From NCBI GenBank assembly GCA_007693945.1, contig RECP01000052.1, forward strand, positions 1 through 64,000: a DNA stretch of 64,000 nt, read 5' to 3'. The notes under the pieces are model-generated. The model did not search any database, was not told where the DNA came from, and saw only the letters and a program-made list of their open reading frames with translations. Source of the stretch: Spirochaetaceae bacterium. Lineage in GTDB: Bacteria; Spirochaetota; Spirochaetia; DSM-27196; PWMO01. The stretch's first letter is position 1. The number at the start of each line of letters is the position of its first letter. Positions 57,145-64,000 of this stretch are shown one piece after another. The position numbers were made by a program, and so were the translations under genes.

Positions 57145-58857
57145 TTACTCATCCTCCTCTTCGATAATCTCTACAAACTCTTCGATGATCGAACGAATCG
57201 CGCTCACGTCTTCGTCAGTGATACCGGCGATGCTGCGCAGACCGTCTTCCTGCAGCGACACGAGATCCACAACGTCGTCAATACCGCCGGCCACGAGTTT
57301 GGCAACGATCTGCGGATCAATCCCCGGCAGTTCGGCGATACGCGTGATCTCTTCCTCTTCCTCTTCCTCGTCCTCGTCTTCTTCTACTGCGCCTTCGGCA
57401 CCCACTTCTTCGTCAACACCAGCCTCGGCCTCATCGTAGGTTTCAGCGTCCTCGTCAGGATAGACTTCCGCATCCGGTTTGACCTCCCCGGCAACTGTCG
57501 GCTCGAGACCCTCATCTTCATCGTACGCTTCGCCAACCGCTTCCTCGTCTTCCTGTTCGATGATCTCGATGTTTTCGGCTACGATCTTCTTGATGGCGGC
57601 AATATCGGCTTCGGTGATACCGGGCAATCCAGCCAGGTCGTCATCGGTCAGAGCGACCAGTTCCTCGATCAACTCGACACCGTTGGCCTTGAGCGCCGCG
57701 ACGATGCTGTCGGGCACGTCGGGGAGTTCGGAAATCCTGGTGATTTCGTCTTGCTCTTCGTCGTAATCGCGGAACAGAGCACTAACCGCACGTTTGGTTT
57801 CAGCTGAAATGTCCATCTCGGCGAACTGGGACTCGGTCTTGACGTCGATATTCCAGTCAACCAGCCGATTGGCGAGGCGTACGTTCAGACCTTGTTTGCC
57901 GATAGCCAGCGACAGCTGGTTCTCACCGACCACGGCCAGCGCCTGCCGCTTTCCCTCGTCAAGAATGACCACGTGGCTGACTTCAGCCGGTGAAAGGGCG
58001 TTCTTGATGAAGGTTCGGGGATCGTTATCGTACTTCAGAATATCTATCTTCTCACCCTCGAGTTCGCGCACGATCGCCTGAATTCGCACACCACGCAGCC
58101 CGACGCACGCTCCGACCGGATCGACGTCTTCGCGATTGGAGTAGACTGCGATCTTGGTCCGATATCCCGGCTCGCGCACAATCTTCTGTATCTCTACGGT
58201 CTTGTCGTAGATCTCGGGCACTTCAAGCTCAAAGATACGGCGCACGAATTCGGTATGGGTGCGCGACAGGATTATCTGCAATCCGGCCGGAGTCTTGTTT
58301 ACCTCGTAGATCAGTGCCTTGATGCGGTCGTTGGGACGGTACACCTCGCGTGGTGATTGATACCGTTTGGGCATCAGCCCCTCGGTCTTTCCAAGGTCCA
58401 CGAAGATATTGCCGTTACGCTCGCGCTGGTAGTAGCCGATGATCATCTCGCCCACTTTGTCGATATACTCCGAGTAGAGCGTGTCCTTCTGGATCTCGCG
58501 CAGCGTCTGCTTGGCCTTCTGTTTGGCGCTCTGAACCGCGACGCGGTCGAACTCCTTGGGATCGATCTCGATCAGAAGCTCATCCCCTATCTCGGCCTCC
58601 GGACTGTAGAGCAACGCATCTTCAAGCGCTATTTCAGTCACCGGATCGTAAACGTCCTCGACAATCTCCTTGCGCGCATTCAGACTAACGCTGCCGTCTT
58701 CGTCACTGAAGCGAACAATAGCGTTTTCGTCCGTGCCGAACTTCTTCTTGTAGGCAGCCAGCAGAAACTCTTCAATGGTACGGTGAATCAGTTCTTCCGA
58801 GATGCCTTTTTCCTGAACGAGGAGACGAATGGCATCCGCCAATTGAGAAGCCATCAT
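57145..58857 (-). CDS. nusA: transcription termination/antitermination factor NusA with duplicated C-terminal acidic repeat
   Basis: This 570-residue protein has an N-terminal polymerase-binding domain, an S1 motif (residues about 130-200) and KH domains with GACVGLRGVRIQAIVRELEGEKID (in part) and NQLSLAIGKQGLNVRLANRL (in part). The C-terminal 200 residues hold two similar helix-hairpin-helix repeats of about 68 residues (about 367-432 and 502-570), each beginning EITRI-ELP, with an acidic linker between them. NusA affects pausing and termination. AGGAGG lies 14 bases before the first ATG, inside the end of rimP. Confidence 0.95.
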   Translation of the reverse strand: MMASQLADAIRLLVQEKGISEELIHRTIEEFLLAAYKKKFGTDENAIVRFSDEDGSVSLNARKEIVEDVYDPVTEIALEDALLYSPEAEIGDELLIEIDPKEFDRVAVQSAKQKAKQTLREIQKDTLYSEYIDKVGEMIIGYYQRERNGNIFVDLGKTEGLMPKRYQSPREVYRPNDRIKALIYEVNKTPAGLQIILSRTHTEFVRRIFELEVPEIYDKTVEIQKIVREPGYRTKIAVYSNREDVDPVGACVGLRGVRIQAIVRELEGEKIDILKYDNDPRTFIKNALSPAEVSHVVILDEGKRQALAVVGENQLSLAIGKQGLNVRLANRLVDWNIDVKTESQFAEMDISAETKRAVSALFRDYDEEQDEITRISELPDVPDSIVAALKANGVELIEELVALTDDDLAGLPGITEADIAAIKKIVAENIEIIEQEDEEAVGEAYDEDEGLEPTVAGEVKPDAEVYPDEDAETYDEAEAGVDEEVGAEGAVEEDEDEEEEEEEITRIAELPGIDPQIVAKLVAGGIDDVVDLVSLQEDGLRSIAGITDEDVSAIRSIIEEFVEIIEEEDE

Positions 58858-58866
58858 GTTCGTGCT

Positions 58867-59322
58867 TTAGACCTCCTGTGAGTCGTCAAGTCTGGCCTTC
58901 TGTATATCTGCAAATGGCACGCGCTGCTGCTCACCTGCCCGCACAATGGTGACCCCGCCCTCATCACTGCCGTGAATTATGCCGGCGATCCATTGCTGCT
59001 TCTCTCTACTGTACACGCGAACGCCCTTCGATTGGAAGATACGATACTCCCGCGGCAGACGGATAGTCCGATCGATGCCGGGGGATCCGACCTCGATGTG
59101 CAGGTCGCGATCGGGGTAGAGCGCCTCCAGCCGCGGGGCAGCCATCCGGTGCACCTCGGCACAGTCATCGATCCCGACGCCTGCTGCTGCGTGGATCACT
59201 ACCTGAACATGCAGCACTTCGCGGACGATCTGCGCGCGCAGATCCACCAGCACAAGACCGTACCCGGCAACAATCGGTTCCAACTCCTCGTATAACCGCT
59301 CTTCCATCGTCTGTCCGGCCAT
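58867..59322 (-). CDS. rimP: ribosome maturation factor RimP
   Basis: From ATG 59322 this 151-residue protein has LEPIVAGYGLVLVDL and the signature VGSPGIDRTIRLPREY that identify RimP, which helps 30S assembly. GGGGA lies a few bases before the ATG. The open frame upstream to 59412 runs through a terminator hairpin and is not used. It heads the rimP-nusA-infB-rbfA-truB-rpsO-pnp-dut run. Confidence 0.93.
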   Translation of the reverse strand: MAGQTMEERLYEELEPIVAGYGLVLVDLRAQIVREVLHVQVVIHAAAGVGIDDCAEVHRMAAPRLEALYPDRDLHIEVGSPGIDRTIRLPREYRIFQSKGVRVYSREKQQWIAGIIHGSDEGGVTIVRAGEQQRVPFADIQKARLDDSQEV

Positions 59323-59336
59323 GTCCGTCCCCGCAC

Positions 59337-59363
59337 AAAAAAAGAGTCGAAGCTCGACTCTTT
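59337..59363 (-). terminator. intrinsic terminator hairpin between promoter and rimP start (possible attenuator)
   Basis: In the minus-strand transcript AAAGAGTCGA (59363-59354) pairs perfectly with TCGACTCTTT (59350-59341) around a three-base loop, and U residues continue to 59337. It stops 14 bases before the rimP ATG. It may simply end the comF transcript, or it may attenuate the operon. An alternative stem, CTTTTG (59379-59374) with CAAAAG (59365-59360), would compete with its 5' arm. Confidence 0.7.
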
Positions 59364-59390
59364 TGACTGGTGGCAAAAGGCTGTAACACA

Positions 59391-59419
59391 ACAGTACCAA
59401 CTGCTTCGCCAAGTGTCAA
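59391..59419 (-). promoter_or_regulatory. promoter upstream of the rimP hairpin
   Basis: On the minus strand TTGACA (59419-59414, perfect) and TACTGT (59396-59391) are separated by 17 bases, with an extended TG one base before the -10. Expected start is near 59384, giving a leader of about 62 bases that includes the terminator hairpin. Confidence 0.55.
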
Positions 59420-59491
59420 TCGCTCGCGTTCACTTCGCGGTCATTGCCTGACCGCACCCGGTCGTTCGCTCCCGGTAGCGTCCGGTACCGG

Positions 59492-60205
59492 CTACAGGTC
59501 CATGGCGACGGTGAAAGCGAATACCTCCGCAACTCCGGCCGCCTGCAGTGCCTCGCAGCAGGCGTCGAGAGTTGCACCGGTAGTGTATACGTCATCGACC
59601 AGCGCCACGCTGCGACAGCCAAGGGTGTGCGGGTTCGCAGCCACCCGGATACGCCCTCTGAGATTTGTCTGGCGCTCAGCAAACGTCAGTTCCTTCTGCC
59701 GGCGACTGCGCCCGCGGCGCAATGCGCGGTTAACCTCGACGCCCGCGAGTCGACTCATGGACAGACACAGCTCGTGCGCCTGGTCCCATCCGCGTCGACG
59801 CGTAGCGGCAGGGTGCCCGGGCACCGGCACCAGCAGCGCGCCCGTGCAATGCTGCCGGTAGAGCTGCAGCAGCGCCAGGCCGAAGAGTTGACCGAGCGAT
59901 CGCGTTCCCTCAGCCTTGAAGGCACGCAGCAGTTCGGCGGTCCGTTCGTCATACGCAAACGCTGACCGGTGCAGCGTGAATCGGTGCGTGCGTTCACGAC
60001 AGTCCAGGCAAACCTCGCGCTCACTCAGCAGCACCGTGCCACAAAGGGCACATCGGGCCCCCTCCAAAGGGTGCAGGGTGTTGCAGCAGTAACGGCACAC
60101 CGGAAAGCTCCCGGCACGGCAGCCGAGCAGAGGCCGGGCACACAGCACACAGCGCTCCGGCAGTATCAGATCGAAGATGCAGCAAAGCGGTCCCATATCC
60201 CCCAT
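59492..60205 (-). CDS. ComF-family phosphoribosyltransferase-like protein
   Basis: This 237-residue protein has an N-terminal zinc-finger-like Cys set (CVLCARPLLGC, CRYCCNTL, CALCG, CLDC) and a C-terminal PRT domain with VALVDDVYTTGATLDACCEAL (in part). ComF proteins serve DNA uptake in naturally competent bacteria, but many non-competent species also have them. It starts divergently from crtY with 52 bases between. Confidence 0.9.
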   Translation of the reverse strand: MGDMGPLCCIFDLILPERCVLCARPLLGCRAGSFPVCRYCCNTLHPLEGARCALCGTVLLSEREVCLDCRERTHRFTLHRSAFAYDERTAELLRAFKAEGTRSLGQLFGLALLQLYRQHCTGALLVPVPGHPAATRRRGWDQAHELCLSMSRLAGVEVNRALRRGRSRRQKELTFAERQTNLRGRIRVAANPHTLGCRSVALVDDVYTTGATLDACCEALQAAGVAEVFAFTVAMDL

Positions 60206-60243
60206 AACGTCCCCAAACGGTGTACTGATTGAACGGATACAAC

Positions 60244-60249
60244 TATACT
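60244..60249 (+). promoter_or_regulatory. possible -10 element before crtY
   Basis: TATACT at 60244-60249 lies eight bases before the crtY ATG. No -35 of the usual type is found 16-18 bases upstream, so it may depend on an activator or another sigma factor. Confidence 0.3.
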
Positions 60250-60257
60250 CGGTAGTA

Positions 60258-61415
60258 ATGCAGCAACGGTACGACTATATCCTGGCCGGCGGCGGTGCGG
60301 CTGCGCGCAGCCTTGCGTATCAGATGATCTCAAGTCCGCTGTCCGGGCGCAGGATTCTGATCATCGATCCCGATCCCAAACTGAACAACGATCGCACCTG
60401 GTGTTTCTGGTCAGCCGATCCTACCCCGTTTGACCCGATTGTCCATCGTCGCTGGTCCGTGCTCGATTTCGTTGCCGAGGATTTCGTGCTGCAGTTGGAT
60501 CTGGCGCCCTACGATTACCGCGTTATTCGCGGCATCGACTTCTACAATCACACAACCAGGACCCTCAAGGCAGCCGGAGTGCACTTCCTGCAGCGGCGCG
60601 TGGACACCATCGAGCAGCACACTGACCACACCGTGGTGACGGCCGACGGTGAAGCCTACGCCGGTGACTGGGTCTTCGACAGCCGCTGGGATGCGGTACC
60701 GTATCGGCGTGACAACCCACGCTATCATTATCTGCAACAGCACTTCCTTGGCTGGGTCATCCGCGCAGATGAGGCGCCCTTCGATACCACGCGCGCCACG
60801 CTCTTCGATCTGCGGACGCCACAGGACGGCATGTTCCGCTTTGTCTACACGCTGCCGTTCTCCGCGTCCGAGGCGATGGTGGAATACACGGTGTTCTCCG
60901 CAAACCTGCTGCCGCCGCAAGAGTATCGCCAAGCGCTGTCGACCTACATCGAGTCGCACCTGGGGTTGAACGACTACCGGATTCTCGAAGAGGAATCGTG
61001 CGTCATTCCGATGACCGATGAGCCGTTTCCGCGAGCCGCCGGCGAACGGGTGATGTGCATCGGGACCCGCGGCGGACGGGTGAAGGCGTCCAGCGGTTAC
61101 GCCTTTCTGCGCATTCAGCACGACAGCGCGGCCATTGTACGCTCGCTGATTGAATCCGGATCGCCGTTCCACGGCCGCCGGCCTGCTCCGCGCTACCATA
61201 CCTTTGACTCGCTCCTGTTGCAGATTCTGTATCGCCACGGCGACCTGGGCGCGCGGGTCTTCAGCAATCTGTTTCGCAGGAATCCCGTCCAGCGCATCTT
61301 TCGCCTGCTCGATGAAGACGGCTCGCTTGGCGACAATATCGCCTTGATGTCGACCGTACAGTGGTGGCCGTTTGTCAAAGCATGGCTGAAGCTACGCCTC
61401 ACGCACCGAGTGTGA
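60258..61415 (+). CDS. crtY: lycopene cyclase, CrtY type
   Basis: From ATG 60258 this 385-residue flavoprotein-like cyclase has the N-terminal dinucleotide fold YDYILAGGGAAARSLAY, then NDRTWCFWS, VFDSRWD, the QHFLGWVI stretch, RFVYTLPFSASEAMVEYT, the EEESCVIPMTD region and GTRGGRVKASSGYAFLRI near the end, all in CrtY order. It cyclises psi ends of lycopene-type carotenoids to beta rings. It heads a two-gene unit with cruF. The frame reaching back to 60177 overlaps comF and is not the start. Confidence 0.9.
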   Translation: MQQRYDYILAGGGAAARSLAYQMISSPLSGRRILIIDPDPKLNNDRTWCFWSADPTPFDPIVHRRWSVLDFVAEDFVLQLDLAPYDYRVIRGIDFYNHTTRTLKAAGVHFLQRRVDTIEQHTDHTVVTADGEAYAGDWVFDSRWDAVPYRRDNPRYHYLQQHFLGWVIRADEAPFDTTRATLFDLRTPQDGMFRFVYTLPFSASEAMVEYTVFSANLLPPQEYRQALSTYIESHLGLNDYRILEEESCVIPMTDEPFPRAAGERVMCIGTRGGRVKASSGYAFLRIQHDSAAIVRSLIESGSPFHGRRPAPRYHTFDSLLLQILYRHGDLGARVFSNLFRRNPVQRIFRLLDEDGSLGDNIALMSTVQWWPFVKAWLKLRLTHRV

Positions 61416-61442
61416 GGAATCCTTCACCGGGAGGCTGAATCA

Positions 61443-62207
61443 ATGCCGCAAATCATAACGCGGGCGCTCGCGGAACTCCCGCTGGCTTCGACCATTTTCC
61501 TGGTTCTCTGGCTGCTGTCAATGATCATGGTGCCGGTCGTGAAATGGATCTGGGGAGCGGGTGCCGAGCGAATCGGCATCTCGGTAGGCGTCTTGTTTCA
61601 GGTTGCCACGGTGGTGGCGCTGTTGTCGGTGGCATTGCCGTACCCGGTGGTGATTGCGCTGGCCTTCCTCATTCCGACGCTGGGATGGTTGAGCGAGTTT
61701 GCAGGCTGCCGTACCGGTATCCCTTTCGGCCCATACAGCTACACCGATGTGCTGCAGCCGCAGCTCGGCCGCGTACCGGTCATCATTCCCCTGGCGTGGC
61801 TCATGATGATGCCGCCGGCCTGGGCCGTTGCCGAGCTGCTCGTGGGCAGCGCGCGGCCGCTGCTGTTCGCCGCAACTGCCGGACTGGCCTTTACGGCCTG
61901 GGACCTCTTTCTCGATCCACAAATGGTACACTGGGACTTCTGGCGCTGGCACCGTCGGGGCCGTTACTTCGGGATACCGCTGATCAACTTCGTCGGCTGG
62001 TTTCTGGTATCCGCCGCCATAACCGCGTTGATCTACGCGTTACTGCCAATTGCCGGCTTGCCGCTCCACGCCCTGCTGTTGATGTACGCTATCACCTGGC
62101 TGTTGGAGACCATTGCCCAAGCGGTCTTCTGGAACCTGCGCGGCAGTGCGATAGCAGGCTTCATCGCTATGGGAGCCCTGGTGATGGCCGCATCAACCGC
62201 GCTCTGA
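61443..62207 (+). CDS. cruF: CruF-type carotenoid 1',2'-hydratase (DUF422 membrane protein)
   Basis: This 254-residue protein has about seven membrane segments and the DUF422/CruF signatures RTGIPFGPYSYTDVLQPQLG, IIPLAWLMMMPPAWAVAELL, AWDLFLDPQMVHWDFW and YFGIPLINFVGWFLVS. CruF enzymes add water at the 1',2' double bond of a psi end group. Placed 28 bases after crtY, it predicts a product with one beta ring and one 1'-hydroxy end. Its 3' end overlaps the convergent mutS by 15 bases. Confidence 0.87.
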   Translation: MPQIITRALAELPLASTIFLVLWLLSMIMVPVVKWIWGAGAERIGISVGVLFQVATVVALLSVALPYPVVIALAFLIPTLGWLSEFAGCRTGIPFGPYSYTDVLQPQLGRVPVIIPLAWLMMMPPAWAVAELLVGSARPLLFAATAGLAFTAWDLFLDPQMVHWDFWRWHRRGRYFGIPLINFVGWFLVSAAITALIYALLPIAGLPLHALLLMYAITWLLETIAQAVFWNLRGSAIAGFIAMGALVMAASTAL

Positions 62208-64000
62208 ACGACACTCGTTTAACAACGCACGCCATCGCGCCAGGCTGCCGAGCGCCTCCAGCGGGGTCGTGTGATCGGGGTCGAGCCCGGCAATCTCACG
62301 CAGAATCAGTTCCCCGCTCTGGAATAGCTCGGCCTGAGTATCGCCGGCAGTGTTTCTTCGGCCACCTTCCGCGCCGGCCGGCGGCGGTGCGGTCTGCAGA
62401 TAGCCTTCAGCGCGCGCATCGTTGTGCCCGGCGAGCTGCCGCGCACGACTGAGAACCGCTCGCGGCAGGCCGGCAAGCTCGGCAACGTGAATGCCGTACG
62501 AATTGCTTGACGGACCATCGCAGACCCGCTTCAGAAACACAATCGTGTCGCGTTCCTCGGCTACGGCCATCGACAGATTCATCAGCGCGGGATCTTCGAT
62601 TCCGGTGAGCTCGTGATAGTGGGTTGCAAACAGCGTGCGTGCCTTGACGGTGTGCAGCAGGTGCTCACACACGGCCCATGCGATGGCCAGACCGTCGCGG
62701 GTGCCCGTCCCGCGCCCCACTTCGTCCATAATTACCAGGCTGCGCTCTCCCGCGTTCCGCAGAATATTGGAGGTCTCCGACATCTCAACCAGGAAGGTGG
62801 ACTGACCGCGGGCAATATTATCCGATGCTCCCACGCGACAGAATATGCGATCGACCACCCCGATACGGGCTTCTTCGGCCGGCACGAACGAGCCGATCTG
62901 CGCCATCAGCGCGATCAGCGCGTTCTGGCGCAGGTAAGTGGATTTGCCGGCCATGTTGGGACCGGTGATCAACGCGAAGCGGCGGTTGTCGAGCGTCAGA
63001 TCGTTGGGAACAAAACCGCCCGGCGGGCCGTAGCGCTCCACTACCGGGTGGCGGCCGCCGCGCACCCGCAGTCCGGGCCCTTCGTCGACCGCCGGCCGCA
63101 CGTATCCGTTGCGGGTCGCCGCCCACGCGAATGACTGCAGACAGTCGATGCGCGCCAGCTGCTCACTGACCGCCGACACAGCCGCCAGGGCACGGGAAAC
63201 CGTTGAACGCACCTGCAGGAACAGCTCGCGTTCTCTTTCGATAATCCTTTCGGAGGCGTCGTTCAGTTGCGATTCGATCTCTCCCAGCTTCCCGGTGGTA
63301 AAACGCTCGCCGCCTGCCAGCGACTGACGTCGGATGAAGTGCTCGGGAGCTCGCGATGCCTGCGCTTTGCTGAGCTCAAAAAAATAGCCCAGCACGCGGT
63401 TGTGGCGCAGTTTGAGGGTTGCAATTCCGCTGGCATGCCGCTCGCGTTCCAGGTATTCAGACAGAACGGAGCGGCTGCTGTCACGCAACGCGCGCAGCTG
63501 GTCCAGCTCTTCGTCGTAGCCGGTTCTAATCAGGTTGCCCTCGGTGAGCACAACCGAAGGGTTCTCGATGATTGACGCGCTCAGCAGGCTCACCACGTCC
63601 AGCAGGCTGCGGCGCTGCTCAGGGCCGCCCGCTATCCCCCCCTCGCCACCGAACCAGTGGGTCAGCAGTTCCTCGATACGCAGCGCATGCTCCAGGCTGC
63701 CGCGGATCGCAACCAGATCCTTGCCGTGCGCCCGTTCCAACGCAACGCGTGCTCCCAGCCGTTCGAGATCGAGCAGCGCGTCGATTTCATCGCGCAGCCG
63801 GTTCAACAGCATCTGATTGTGGTATAGCTCGGCGACGCGCTCGAGTCGCTGCTCGATTGCCTCCGGGGAGCGCAGCGGCGACAGAATCCAGCGCCGCAGC
63901 AGACGCGCGCCCATCGCCGACCCGGTGTGGTCCAGCACGGAGAGCAAGGAGAACCGTTTACCGCCCTCGCTGATGCTTTGCAGCAGCTCAAGATTTTTCT
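62193..64000 (-). CDS. mutS: DNA mismatch repair protein MutS, 3' part (5' end outside window)
   Basis: The frame runs off the window edge; about 600 C-terminal residues are seen. It contains the lever/clamp helices (NLELLQSISEGGKRFSLL-type start at the edge, LDHTGSAMGARLLRRWI) and the ATPase with Walker A GPNMAGKSTYLRQNA, the STFLVEMSE signature, Walker B LVIMDEVGRGT and the ATHYHELT switch His. The C-terminal helix-turn-helix dimerisation region follows. The first ATG inside the window is internal, not the true start. Confidence 0.96.
   Translation of the reverse strand, partial: KNLELLQSISEGGKRFSLLSVLDHTGSAMGARLLRRWILSPLRSPEAIEQRLERVAELYHNQMLLNRLRDEIDALLDLERLGARVALERAHGKDLVAIRGSLEHALRIEELLTHWFGGEGGIAGGPEQRRSLLDVVSLLSASIIENPSVVLTEGNLIRTGYDEELDQLRALRDSSRSVLSEYLERERHASGIATLKLRHNRVLGYFFELSKAQASRAPEHFIRRQSLAGGERFTTGKLGEIESQLNDASERIIERERELFLQVRSTVSRALAAVSAVSEQLARIDCLQSFAWAATRNGYVRPAVDEGPGLRVRGGRHPVVERYGPPGGFVPNDLTLDNRRFALITGPNMAGKSTYLRQNALIALMAQIGSFVPAEEARIGVVDRIFCRVGASDNIARGQSTFLVEMSETSNILRNAGERSLVIMDEVGRGTGTRDGLAIAWAVCEHLLHTVKARTLFATHYHELTGIEDPALMNLSMAVAEERDTIVFLKRVCDGPSSNSYGIHVAELAGLPRAVLSRARQLAGHNDARAEGYLQTAPPPAGAEGGRRNTAGDTQAELFQSGELILREIAGLDPDHTTPLEALGSLARWRALLNECRSERG

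Overview
The window looks like chromosomal DNA from a free-living, carotenoid-forming spirochaete (Spirochaetales, a Spirochaeta/Alkalispirochaeta-like relative with fairly high GC). The pointers are a roughly 900-residue GreA with a long repeat-rich N-terminal part, the scpA-scpB-rluB-cmk-rpsA and rimP-nusA-infB-rbfA-truB-rpsO-pnp runs, a variant PRPP synthetase, many TPR proteins and a crtY-cruF pigment pair. The taxon is inferred; no rRNA is present. Apart from the tRNA stub and the rnpB locus the sequence is almost wall-to-wall protein genes. I see no insertion sequence, phage, CRISPR array or other mobile island.

Layout. 1-1.8 kb: the 3' part of tRNA-Tyr, a YkgJ-type Cys-cluster protein, an MBL-fold hydrolase and a small ORF. 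1.8-5.8 kb: a giant exported protein with Ig-like repeats and an OmpA domain. 5.8-11.5 kb: mltG, dnaG, rpoD and a zinc-ribbon protein with an extreme acidic tail. 11.5-12.0 kb: RNase P RNA. 12-21.2 kb: a TPR protein, then the rod-shape cluster mreB-mreC-mreD-mrdA-rodA and a fused radical-SAM/DUF2344 gene.

21.2-34.2 kb (minus strand): recA-folK-scpA-scpB-rluB-cmk-rpsA, followed by a GAF-sigma54 activator, a TPR protein, a CHASE2 adenylate/guanylate cyclase, a lipoprotein, a small membrane protein and mazG. 34.3-36.2 kb: an exported unknown and prs. 36.2-39.8 kb: dtd and three envelope/TPR proteins. 40-43.7 kb: a TPR protein and giant greA. 43.8-50.8 kb (minus): a HEAT-repeat protein, murJ, tgt, lptG/lptF-type permeases and dut. 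50.8-59.4 kb (minus): rimP to pnp. 59.5-64 kb: comF, the carotenoid pair crtY-cruF, and the 3' part of mutS.

The points most worth following up are: pnp is split exactly by one in-frame TAG codon; an intrinsic-terminator hairpin sits between a good promoter and the rimP start codon, so it could attenuate the whole translation/RNA operon; DnaG has lost three of its four zinc ligands; and crtY next to cruF predicts a monocyclic, 1'-hydroxylated carotenoid.
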